A stretch of 62,624 nucleotides of DNA from Chamaesiphon sp. GL140_3_metabinner_129_sub (GTDB lineage: Bacteria; Cyanobacteriota; Cyanobacteriia; Cyanobacteriales; Chamaesiphonaceae). The stretch lies in assembly GCA_025358725.1 (NCBI GenBank), contig JANYIT010000406.1:1-62624 (forward strand), written 5' to 3'. This document shows positions 52,363 to 60,272 of the stretch, piece by piece (position 1 is the first letter of the stretch; every line of letters begins with the position of its first letter). The position numbers and the translations under genes are program-made. The notes below the pieces were generated by a model. The model was given only the letters and a program-made list of their open reading frames with translations, ran no database searches and was not told the origin of the DNA.

Positions 52363-53037
52363 TTAATTTGGATCGAAATTAGACTTGAGTTTGAGTTGGA
52401 GATCGGTACCTTTTTTCAATACTACTTCACCACCAGGACTCGATAGGACAAATGCTGTCGCTGCGGCTGCACCTGCGAGTTTACCATGTTTGAATTTAGT
52501 TTTGTCGCCGATGAAGTTACCAGCGATCGTCCCACCTAAAATAATTCCCGCATTCTTGAGGAATTGCCCTTTAGTTTTCTTTTCAACTTGAGTATTAACT
52601 AATGTCGCATCTATTGCTACGAGATCGCCATTTTTGAGTTTGACATCATCAAAAAACAAATTCATTTGAGCTTTCTTGCCCTTGGCTGCTTTAGTTACCT
52701 TTTCTAAGTGTCCTTCAATGATGGCATCTTTTAAAGCTGGATATTTACCAACTGAACCATTTTTGACTTTAATGGTAAATTTTTCGTTGTTGCGATTTTT
52801 ACCACTAGAAAGTTCTTGTTGTAAATCAGTATTGATCGTCACTCCAGCCGGAACTATGGCTACAGCACCAGTAGTTGCTGGTTTATTATTGCCAGTAGTA
52901 GTCATTGCTCCAGTTGTAGCTGGTTTGATCGCTGATTTAACTGTATCGACAGGTCGCTCGGCAACCTTGCTACCGCAACTGGCTAAACTACCTAAAGATA
53001 GTGTTAATAGAACTAATGAAATGGATTGTTTGAACAT
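52363..53037 (-). CDS. Predicted lipoprotein
   Basis: About 224 residues from ATG 53037 with GGAG about 9 nt upstream. Signal peptide with lipobox: LVLLTLSLGSLASCGSK, lipidated Cys near residue 21. A Thr/Ala/Val-rich linker follows, then a beta-rich domain (AGVTINTDLQQELSSGKNRNNEKFTIKVKNG, EGHLEKV, GTDLQLKLKSNF). A glycine-rich stretch (NAGIILGGTIAGNFIG) resembles the glycine-zipper region of outer-membrane lipoproteins. Cell-envelope role likely, exact function unknown. Confidence 0.7.
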   Translation of the reverse strand: MFKQSISLVLLTLSLGSLASCGSKVAERPVDTVKSAIKPATTGAMTTTGNNKPATTGAVAIVPAGVTINTDLQQELSSGKNRNNEKFTIKVKNGSVGKYPALKDAIIEGHLEKVTKAAKGKKAQMNLFFDDVKLKNGDLVAIDATLVNTQVEKKTKGQFLKNAGIILGGTIAGNFIGDKTKFKHGKLAGAAAATAFVLSSPGGEVVLKKGTDLQLKLKSNFDPN

Positions 53038-53172
53038 TATCTTGGACTCCACACCTCAAACCACATCAAAATTGTATGTGATAGCAGTAGTTTAGCATTT
53101 GGAGATCGATCGCAGCATTGGCTATTTGTATGGAAAACCCATCTTGCAAATAGATGTACTTGACGATCGATC

Positions 53173-54405
53173 TTAGTGTAATTTACCAACAATTTCTCGA
53201 CCTAGCCATGCCGTATTGTGGGAGAGAGATTTGAGATTACTTGAAGTTACTGTCCAAGCTGTTTGGGTGTCAAAGAGGATGAGCTGATGGGGTGGCGATT
53301 GGTGTAAGCATTGAGCTGGATTGGTGCTGAGTGCTGCCCATAATTCGAGAGCTGATAATCTGTCGGTAGTGACTAAATTTTGCCAGAGTAAAGGTAATGC
53401 TAATTCTAACCCGATCGCCCCTGGAGGAGCTTCGCCAAAGGCAACAGTTTTTTCCTCGTAGGTATAAGGACTATGGTTGATCGCAATTGCATCTAATACT
53501 CCCGTTTTTATCCCCTCAATCAGGGCAATTTGGTCATCTGGAGTACCTAAAGGGGGATCGAGTTTGAAATTGGGGTTGTAAGTTGCGAGGTCGGTAGTAT
53601 TGGCAATGAGATGCAACCAGGTGGTGCTAGCCGTAATTGGGATATCTCGTTGTTTGGCAGCAGCGATTAAGTCTACACCCCGACGGGTGGAAATCCGCAT
53701 CAGATGGACGGGAGTGCCGACATCGGCGACGATTTCGATGATTGCTGCGAGAGCGGCGGTTTCACTACTGACAGGATCGACGGGTAAACCATATTTGAGC
53801 GCGGCTACTCCTGCTCTGGCGATGCCATTACCACGTAACGATCGATCGAGCGCGTATAATCCGATCGGACGGTTGAATGGTTTGAGATATTCGAGGAGAC
53901 GGCGAATCAGGGCGGGATTAGCGATCGATTGTCCATCTGCCCATCCGGTAATATTAGTAGTGGCAAGTTCTGCCAACTCAGTCATCGTTTTTCCGACAAC
54001 CCCTTCAGTCAGCGCACCCCAGTAGCCAAGTTGGGGACAATTGGGAATTTGGGCAGCAATTTGGTGATACTCTCGATCGAGACTGATGATGCTACTAGCT
54101 CGATCGAGTGCGGGCAAGGTATCGGGTAAGATATTGACATGGACAAATCCACCAGCTTTAGCGGCTAAAAGGAGAGATTCGATCGTTTCCCGTTCTTCGT
54201 GTCCAGGTGTGCCGCTATGACTATATAAATCGACTAATCCTGGGGCGAGAATGAGGTGTTCGCCAGGGGTAATCTCTAGATTGGCTGGAAGTTGAGTTGA
54301 TTCTGAGACTTCCTCAATGGTGCCGTCGATAACTAATACATCAGCTACTCGCTCTAATTGTGCGATCCGATCTAATACTCTAACCTGTTGGAATAATTGG
54401 TTCAT
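53173..54405 (-). CDS. Dihydroorotase-like protein lacking catalytic metal ligands
   Basis: 410 residues of the amidohydrolase/dihydroorotase family: HLILAPGLVDLYSHSGTPGHEERET, FVHVNILPDTLPALD, TPVHLMRISTRRGVDLI, DPPLGTPDDQIALIEGI, IAINHSPYTYEEK. The active enzyme has DxHxH near the start, but here it is DLYSH; the later His and Asp ligands also look changed (ASTTWLHLI, INHSPY for TDHAPH). Cyanobacteria commonly carry such a protein, and in other bacteria inactive homologues serve as structural partners of aspartate transcarbamoylase. Here that partner gene is not adjacent. Confidence 0.8.
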   Translation of the reverse strand: MNQLFQQVRVLDRIAQLERVADVLVIDGTIEEVSESTQLPANLEITPGEHLILAPGLVDLYSHSGTPGHEERETIESLLLAAKAGGFVHVNILPDTLPALDRASSIISLDREYHQIAAQIPNCPQLGYWGALTEGVVGKTMTELAELATTNITGWADGQSIANPALIRRLLEYLKPFNRPIGLYALDRSLRGNGIARAGVAALKYGLPVDPVSSETAALAAIIEIVADVGTPVHLMRISTRRGVDLIAAAKQRDIPITASTTWLHLIANTTDLATYNPNFKLDPPLGTPDDQIALIEGIKTGVLDAIAINHSPYTYEEKTVAFGEAPPGAIGLELALPLLWQNLVTTDRLSALELWAALSTNPAQCLHQSPPHQLILFDTQTAWTVTSSNLKSLSHNTAWLGREIVGKLH

Positions 54406-54479
54406 CGTTTCTTAATATACCAGTGCAGCAGAGGGATGATTTGGGGTCATGAAGGTTAAGCTCGATTCAAATAAATTTA

Positions 54480-54887
54480 CTAATCACCGATCGTCAATCG
54501 AGAATTAACACCATCAAATTCGATACAACATTGATTTAAAACATCCCGACCAATTAACACTCGATTTTCTAAACTTTTACTCACGCAACCATACACTCTT
54601 ACTGCCCGAATACATTTTTCACCTAACCAAATATTTGCGAAACAAGCATAACCATCGACACGACCGCCAGCAACGCCAGTAATTTCGACATGACTATCAA
54701 CGATCGCTAGCTCAAAGTTAGAAATAATTTCTAGTGGAATCAGTGTACAATCTGAACCTGTATCAAGGAAAGCCTCGATCAAATATTCGCCACTTTTATC
54801 GAGCCACTCTGGGGCTGTGACTTTGATGTTGATAATCGGTGCTAATGGTAAACCATCACCCACATTTACATAATTGAAGCTCTGCAC
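54480..54887 (-). CDS. Retropepsin-like aspartic protease family protein
   Basis: 135 residues starting with GTG directly after the upstream stop. One DTGSDCTLIP motif near residue 42 gives the single aspartate loop of retropepsin-like proteins, which act as dimers; RVLIGRDVLNQ near residue 110 matches the second hydrophobic-Gly element. Such proteins are common next to small DUF genes in cyanobacteria. Substrate unknown. Confidence 0.75.
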   Translation of the reverse strand: MQSFNYVNVGDGLPLAPIINIKVTAPEWLDKSGEYLIEAFLDTGSDCTLIPLEIISNFELAIVDSHVEITGVAGGRVDGYACFANIWLGEKCIRAVRVYGCVSKSLENRVLIGRDVLNQCCIEFDGVNSRLTIGD

Positions 54888-55166
54888 TTATTCTGACTTA
54901 ATTGATGAAAACATACCTGCTACGGATAAATGTGGCTCTTCTAACCAAACTTGTTTGATTAATAAATCTCGATAACCATAGTCTCGATAGACTCGTTCTA
55001 CTAAATTTCTTTCGTTGAGATCGTGGTCTAAAACTAGACCATCTTCAAAAGCAATAAATTCACCTAAATATTGATCGACTAATTCGGGCTTAACACTCTC
55101 ATATAAGTTCTTTTGCCGATCGAGATATTCGAGGCGAGATTGTTCTAGATGTGGTTTGGTATTCAT
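54888..55166 (-). CDS. Small hypothetical protein paired with the protease
   Basis: 92 residues (LEYLDRQKNLYESVKPELVDQYLGEFIAFEDG, VYRDYGYRDLLIKQVWLEEPHL). The YLGEFIAFEDG core resembles DUF5678-like partners of retropepsin-type genes. Stop and next start are adjacent (TAA then GTG), so the two genes form a tight operon. Confidence 0.65.
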   Translation of the reverse strand: MNTKPHLEQSRLEYLDRQKNLYESVKPELVDQYLGEFIAFEDGLVLDHDLNERNLVERVYRDYGYRDLLIKQVWLEEPHLSVAGMFSSIKSE

Positions 55167-55275
55167 AGTACTGTGTACTCTATATCCTCAATTATACCTG
55201 CCAAGATCGTGTTCAGCTTGATTCCTGAAAATCCCCTCCCAGGAGGGGTGCCCGTAGGGCGGGGTGGGTTCCAGC

Positions 55276-58029
55276 TCACTCCAACGCCTCATCCAAGATC
55301 GATCGCTCCTCACTCGCCAAACCCAACCACAGCCGCTCTTTCCGTTCTGGGTGTTGTTTGTAATCGATCGCTGTCTTCATCAGGCGGAAGGGTAGTTGCA
55401 TTTCAGGTCGATCTCCGAGCAGTTCTTGCCATAGTGCAAGCCACTGTTGAGCGGTATAATCGCTGATGTCGGGGGCGAGGATCTGTTTGAGGGTGCGAAC
55501 TAGGGCGGTACCGAGTTCGGTGAGGACTGAGGTTTGGATATAGGTTTGTACCAGTTCTGTCAACATGGTTTTGACGACTGGTTGAGTGAATTTAGGAATT
55601 AGGATTTCGATAAGTTCTTGGATTAATTCAGCGACATCATAAGGTCGATCTGTGAATTGATGGATGATGTTGAATGTTTGTTGCCAGGTAGTTAGCGCGG
55701 CTGAATAATTTCCGATTGAAAATTGGACAACTCCTTTATCATGCCAAGAATTGTATCTATCCAGCTTCATTTCAATTCTTCGATTATAGCAATCGATCGA
55801 CTCTAAATATTTACCCACTTTGAATAATGAATTGCCCTTATTATGCCAAGCTACATCGTTATCAGGTTTTAATTCAATCGCTCGATTGTAACTAGCTATC
55901 GCTTCCTCATATCGACCCAGTATCTCTAGAGACATACCTCGGCCATACCAAACTTCATAATAATCAGAATTAAATTCGATAGCTCGATCAAAATTAGCGA
56001 TTGCTTCCTCATATCGACCTAGTATATTTAAAGAAATACCTCGGTTATACCAAACTTCATAATAATCGGACTTAAATTCAATGGATCGATCGAAGCTGGC
56101 GATTGAGGCATCCTGTCTTCCCAAACGACGTAGTGAAATACCTCGATTATAAAAAGCCTGATAATAATCATACTTAAATTCAATTGCCCGCTCATAGCTA
56201 ACAATTGCTTCCTCATATTTTTTGAGATTAAATAGTGAATTACCTCGTTCATACCAAACTTGATGGTTGTTAAATTTATGTTTTAGGATATGGTCATAAC
56301 TGATTATTGCCTCCTGATGTTTACCTAGATTAGCTAGCGATATCGCTCTGTTAATCCAAATTTCATCGAAGTCAGAATTGAATTGAAGGACACGATCGTA
56401 ATTTATGATTGCTTCTTCATATCTACCTAATTCATCTAGCACATAGGCTTGAAGAGCCAAAATAAAAGTATTATCAATATCGATTGCCAAAGCTCGCTCG
56501 AATGCAAACAATGCTTCTGACCATTTATTGAAAAGACTTAATCTTACACCTTCTATAAACAATTCGTTAGAATTATTTGAATCAGCTTTTACAGCTTGAA
56601 ATAAAATTGCTCGAACTATATTAAATTTGCCAATATTAACCAATATACTAATCTGCTGGCATATCTCTGCACTAATTCCTCCAATTGCTTGCAACTCTGC
56701 CAACGTCTGTAAGCTTAAAGCAGTATCTTTCGATTCTAAAGAGTTTTGTAATTCCTGAATAACCACCAACAAAACCGGATCGACATCGCTCATCAATGCC
56801 AATTCTAAATGTTCATCAGATATTAACCCCCCCTTCCCTCGCAACATTGCCAACTTCTCTTGTCGCTCTGCTGGGCGATACCAAATCCGCAAAAAATCGA
56901 CAAACAACTCCACCCATTGCCCGCGATACTTCTTCACCTCCATACAGAGACGCATCAACACCTCCGTCAACTCATAAAAAGACTCCCGCCCATTCGCCCG
57001 CGCCACCACATAACCCTTATTTCGCAATTGCAGTAATTGCCCCGACACCACCCGTTGCTCAACGAAACATTGAGTCGCAATCTCCTTCACCATTACCGCT
57101 TCCCGCCTGTCTACCAAAAACTCAATAATCTTCCGCTGTTGATTGGACAATTCCTTCATTCGCGACTGATAATAAGGCGTAAGATCGTCCAGCATCTTCA
57201 TAAACGCCTGCACCAACTCATCAAGAGATTCCCGCGTAATGAATTGCGCGAACAAAGTATATACCCGTGGATTGCCACCTGCTAAATGATGTACCGCCCG
57301 AATCCGCGCTTTCCCCGCTGGAGTTTGCAGGAAATTGGCTAAATCCGCTTGCCCATCTAACTCAGCGATCTTTTGCAACATTACCGTCGCTTCTTCCCAA
57401 CTTAACGGCAATAGCGGAATCTGATTAAATAACTCAAAAAATGGCTCGTCGGGATCTTGCACCCCAGCAACTAAAGCTGGTGTCGTCGCCAAAATCGTGC
57501 AACACTGCCGCTCTTGCAAAAACGATCGAAACTTTTGTTGGCCTTTTTCTCCCAACCCCGCAAACATATCATCCAAATTCTCGACGATCAATAGCAGGGT
57601 TTTCTGCCCGATTAATTCAGTCAGTAATTGTGTCGCTAAGGTTTCCGCATCAGAGATCGATACCTGCTGAAGTTGCGCCAATAATCCCTTAGTATCGATC
57701 TTCGTCTCTTCTAACGATCGAAAAATCCGCACCACCAAATCCAACCAGGAATCAATCCCCCATTCATCTTCCCGCAACCACGCTACTATCAGCTTATCCT
57801 TCAATTCCTGATGCTGTTGGAGTCGATAGTATACCAGGGAAACTAAATGAGTTTTCCCCATCCCGCGCGCGCCAATTAGCAGGGAATGGTGTTTGGATGG
57901 AGTAGTCGCGCTGAGGATGATGCGATCGACCAAATCTTGGGCGATGTCTTCCCGTTGCACGAAAATTCGCTCTAATGTCTCAGGCGACATCAGGCTGGGT
58001 GTGAAGTTAGAGAGTAATGGTGTTGGCAT
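55276..58029 (-). CDS. P-loop ATPase with TPR repeats (STAND-like)
   Basis: About 917 residues from ATG 58029. N-terminal ATPase: SLLIGARGMGKTHLVSL (P-loop), LLLIVENLDDMF (Walker B), CTILATTPAL, then a winged-helix region (QQRKIIEFLVDRREAVMVKEIA). A TPR array follows with at least nine units, many of the form YEVWYNRGISLNILGRYEEAI or YEVWYGRGMSLEILGRYEEAI. The last 150 residues are helical. STAND-type proteins of this design are signal switches; several bacterial relatives are anti-phage sensors. No effector domain is recognised. Confidence 0.75.
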   Translation of the reverse strand: MPTPLLSNFTPSLMSPETLERIFVQREDIAQDLVDRIILSATTPSKHHSLLIGARGMGKTHLVSLVYYRLQQHQELKDKLIVAWLREDEWGIDSWLDLVVRIFRSLEETKIDTKGLLAQLQQVSISDAETLATQLLTELIGQKTLLLIVENLDDMFAGLGEKGQQKFRSFLQERQCCTILATTPALVAGVQDPDEPFFELFNQIPLLPLSWEEATVMLQKIAELDGQADLANFLQTPAGKARIRAVHHLAGGNPRVYTLFAQFITRESLDELVQAFMKMLDDLTPYYQSRMKELSNQQRKIIEFLVDRREAVMVKEIATQCFVEQRVVSGQLLQLRNKGYVVARANGRESFYELTEVLMRLCMEVKKYRGQWVELFVDFLRIWYRPAERQEKLAMLRGKGGLISDEHLELALMSDVDPVLLVVIQELQNSLESKDTALSLQTLAELQAIGGISAEICQQISILVNIGKFNIVRAILFQAVKADSNNSNELFIEGVRLSLFNKWSEALFAFERALAIDIDNTFILALQAYVLDELGRYEEAIINYDRVLQFNSDFDEIWINRAISLANLGKHQEAIISYDHILKHKFNNHQVWYERGNSLFNLKKYEEAIVSYERAIEFKYDYYQAFYNRGISLRRLGRQDASIASFDRSIEFKSDYYEVWYNRGISLNILGRYEEAIANFDRAIEFNSDYYEVWYGRGMSLEILGRYEEAIASYNRAIELKPDNDVAWHNKGNSLFKVGKYLESIDCYNRRIEMKLDRYNSWHDKGVVQFSIGNYSAALTTWQQTFNIIHQFTDRPYDVAELIQELIEILIPKFTQPVVKTMLTELVQTYIQTSVLTELGTALVRTLKQILAPDISDYTAQQWLALWQELLGDRPEMQLPFRLMKTAIDYKQHPERKERLWLGLASEERSILDEALE

Positions 58030-58056
58030 ATGCAAGAAGATCGAATGTAATCGGAG

Positions 58057-58167
58057 CTGTAGGGGCGGTGCTTCATGCCCGCCCTCTATCCACATCGATT
58101 GCACAAATCAACCAGATCGGTGCTATTTCCTAGATGGTGAGGGTACCCACAAGGGGCACCCCTACAG
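58057..58167. mobile_element. MITE-like element
   Basis: Terminal inverted repeats CTGTAGGGG (58057-58065) and CCCCTACAG (58159-58167); the interior starts cggtgcttcatgcccgccc. This is the unoccupied version of the element at 37515-37651. Confidence 0.6.
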
Positions 58168-58187
58168 ATTTATGGTTCATGCGTAAA

Positions 58188-58382
58188 TTAATTATGTTGA
58201 TCGAGGATATCGAAGATTCTGTTGAAGTCGATCGCAATGCCAAAATGCCAGCAGTACACAAAAAATACCACTACAACTATCACTACGCTAAAGCTAACCG
58301 TAATTGTGGTGATCGCGATTAAGGTGCGATCTCTGTCCACCACTTGATTTGGGGTAAGCTGTCCGTCTAGATTAGTTGGCAT
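58188..58382 (-). CDS. Small membrane protein
   Basis: About 64 residues from ATG 58382 (MPTNLDGQLTPNQVVDRDR) with one membrane span (LIAITTITVSFSVVIVVVVFFVYCW). Ribosome-binding site weak. No homologue recognised; could be real or spurious. Confidence 0.45.
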   Translation of the reverse strand: MPTNLDGQLTPNQVVDRDRTLIAITTITVSFSVVIVVVVFFVYCWHFGIAIDFNRIFDILDQHN

Positions 58383-58500
58383 GGAATTACTCAAATATTT
58401 TATACTTTGATTCTAGCATATAAAATATCTAAGCGCATTAAAATCATCGTATGCTTGTGAGCTGTCGATTTTGTCGATTGATAAAACAGCTAGATAAGAC

Positions 58501-58533
58501 AGAAACCCGACTTTTTCAAAAAGTTGGGTTTCT
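58501..58533. repeat. REP-like palindrome with A/T-shifted stem
   Basis: agaaacccgactttttcaaa followed by aagttgggtttct keeps the 33-nt architecture but several C-G pairs have become A-T or G-T. It lies downstream of the histidine phosphatase gene and could be its terminator. Confidence 0.65.
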
Positions 58534-58562
58534 TGCAGTAATAGTCTAAATCTTCTGAATCC

Positions 58563-59909
58563 CTACAGTGCGCCAGCGGCGGTTTTGTCAAGAATTCCTC
58601 CAGCAGAGAGATGACTGGTAAGATTCAGAGCTTGAATCACAGGCTGCCCCTCAATCCCATCTGGATAGTCAATGACAGTCACGGCACCATTACCCTGCTT
58701 GATCTTCCAGATATCTGCCAAACCCAACCCGAGTAGATTGCATAGCAACACCTTATTCGTCGCATCATGAGCAACGACAATTCCTGTTTGAGTTTGATTT
58801 CCTACCTGAGCGATGATTTTTTGCCAAGCAGCGGTTGCACGAATCCAGACATCTTGGAGGTTCTCGCCTTCAGGCATTTGGACGGATTCGGGGTGACTTT
58901 GCCAACGTTCTAGTTCGCCTGGATATTCAGCTTTGATTTCGGCTTCAAATTTGCCTTCCCACAGTCCATGTCCGATTTCGCGGAGATCTGCATCTTCGTT
59001 TAATACTAATTCTGTCCGATCTTGTAGGATAATCTGAGCAGTCTCTTTCGGGCGGGACATCGGACTGGTAAAAGCAAAGTCAATTTGGATGGTTTTTAAA
59101 AATTCTGCGGCTAGACTGGCTTGATTGCGTCCATTTTCGTTGAGTGGGACATCAATTTGACCTTGAAATTTGCCCGCACGATTCCAGTCGGTTTCGCCAT
59201 GACGGATGAGCAAGAAGCGGGGTCCTTGATTGGGAGGGCGGAATGTCGGTAATTTGTGGCCGAGATGACTGGTTTGATTGAGAGATTCCAACTGCACATT
59301 CTCACCCCAACCACCACTGAAATTGAGGACGGTGACACCGCAATTTGACTGCTGGATGCTGTGATACAGATGAGGTGGTATGCCCAAGGCGGTACTAATT
59401 AGAGCGCGATTAATGCCATTGTGAGCGACGATGAGTATCGTTTGGCCTTGATGCTGTGGGAGGATGCCCTGCCAGAAGGTCTTCGCTTGCTCATATAAAG
59501 CTAAAACTGGAAAAAATTCTTGCTGACTACCATCCGCTTGCGGGAGCAACATTTTCAGTTCGTGCGGACGTTCTTTCCAGGCGCGATATTCGTCTGCATA
59601 TTTTTCGCGAACTTCCTGATTTAGCATAGTTTCCCACAATGGGAGATCGATTTCTAATAATCGATCGTCTGTCTTGAGGCAATCCTGCTGTTCCAAACCA
59701 GCTAAAACTATTGTGGCGGTCTGATGCGCCCGTTGTAGGGGACTACAGTAGGCTGCGTCAAATTCTAAGCCTTGAAATGCTGTGCCCGTAGTGGTAGCAT
59801 CATCTCGACCTCGATCGGTCAGCACTGAAAAATCGCTGCGCCCTTGGATGCGCCCTTGACTGTTATAACTGCTCTGTCCGTGCCGTAAAATAATAACTCG
59901 CGTACTCAA
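58563..59909 (-). CDS. Two-domain histidine phosphatase family protein
   Basis: 448 residues with two complete phosphoglycerate-mutase-type domains: RVIILRHGQSSYNSQGRIQG at the start and RFLLIRHGETDWNRAGKFQG near residue 230. Each has a later catalytic His in a VAHN/VAHD motif (LIVAHNGINRALI, IVVAHDATNKVLL). In cyanobacteria, proteins with this duplicated layout have been reported as phosphatases of sugar phosphates or phosphoserine; I cannot choose. Soluble. Confidence 0.88.
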   Translation of the reverse strand: MSTRVIILRHGQSSYNSQGRIQGRSDFSVLTDRGRDDATTTGTAFQGLEFDAAYCSPLQRAHQTATIVLAGLEQQDCLKTDDRLLEIDLPLWETMLNQEVREKYADEYRAWKERPHELKMLLPQADGSQQEFFPVLALYEQAKTFWQGILPQHQGQTILIVAHNGINRALISTALGIPPHLYHSIQQSNCGVTVLNFSGGWGENVQLESLNQTSHLGHKLPTFRPPNQGPRFLLIRHGETDWNRAGKFQGQIDVPLNENGRNQASLAAEFLKTIQIDFAFTSPMSRPKETAQIILQDRTELVLNEDADLREIGHGLWEGKFEAEIKAEYPGELERWQSHPESVQMPEGENLQDVWIRATAAWQKIIAQVGNQTQTGIVVAHDATNKVLLCNLLGLGLADIWKIKQGNGAVTVIDYPDGIEGQPVIQALNLTSHLSAGGILDKTAAGAL

Positions 59910-59996
59910 AGGTCTTGTCCTCCAATGGCTGACTCATTTTATCAGGAGTTAGGCATTAGGGAGTAGGGAATAATAACAACAACAAACAGACAAGGC

Positions 59997-60077
59997 TTAA
60001 AGCTGATTCAGACCATTAGCGGCTACGCCAACGACAAAGTGGCTCCAGTTGAACGCAATCAATAATGATGTAAACAT
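59997..60077 (-). CDS. Possible 26-residue hydrophobic micro-ORF
   Basis: ATG 60077 to TAA 59997, with AGGA about 6 nt upstream of the start. Begins MFTSLLIAFNWSHFVVGV and ends NGLNQL. The second half overlaps the repeat at 60016-60034. Coding status is doubtful. Confidence 0.25.
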   Translation of the reverse strand: MFTSLLIAFNWSHFVVGVAANGLNQL

Positions 60078-60168
60078 GTGTATTCCTCGAAAACAATGTA
60101 AGTCAGACTAGACTGATAATTAGCTGATTGTGCTAGACAATGGGCTAAACTCCCTCGCGACTGAATAA

Positions 60169-60270
60169 CTATTTCGCTCCACCTTTAGTTTCTACTAGTG
60201 TTTTGGTAATTTCTCCGTGTTCATAGAACATTTTGAGTAAATCGATTCCAGTCCGTATTCTCAGCTTCAC
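60169..60270 (-). CDS. Possible 33-residue basic micro-ORF
   Basis: GTG 60270 to TAG 60169. Reads VKLRIRTGIDLLKMFYEHG and then EITKTLVETKGGAK. The start region overlaps the upstream side of the divergent kinase gene. An ATG at 60231 gives 20 residues. The sequence looks protein-like but has no clear ribosome-binding site. Confidence 0.25.
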   Translation of the reverse strand: MKLRIRTGIDLLKMFYEHGEITKTLVETKGGAK

Positions 60271-60272
60271 CA

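Larger units (their letters stand above)
59910..60272. other. Intergenic region with two possible micro-ORFs on the minus strand
   Basis: Contains a CGGCTACGCCAACG repeat copy (60016-60034) and two short open frames, at 59997-60077 and 60169-60270. No tRNA or strong terminator seen. Confidence 0.35.
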
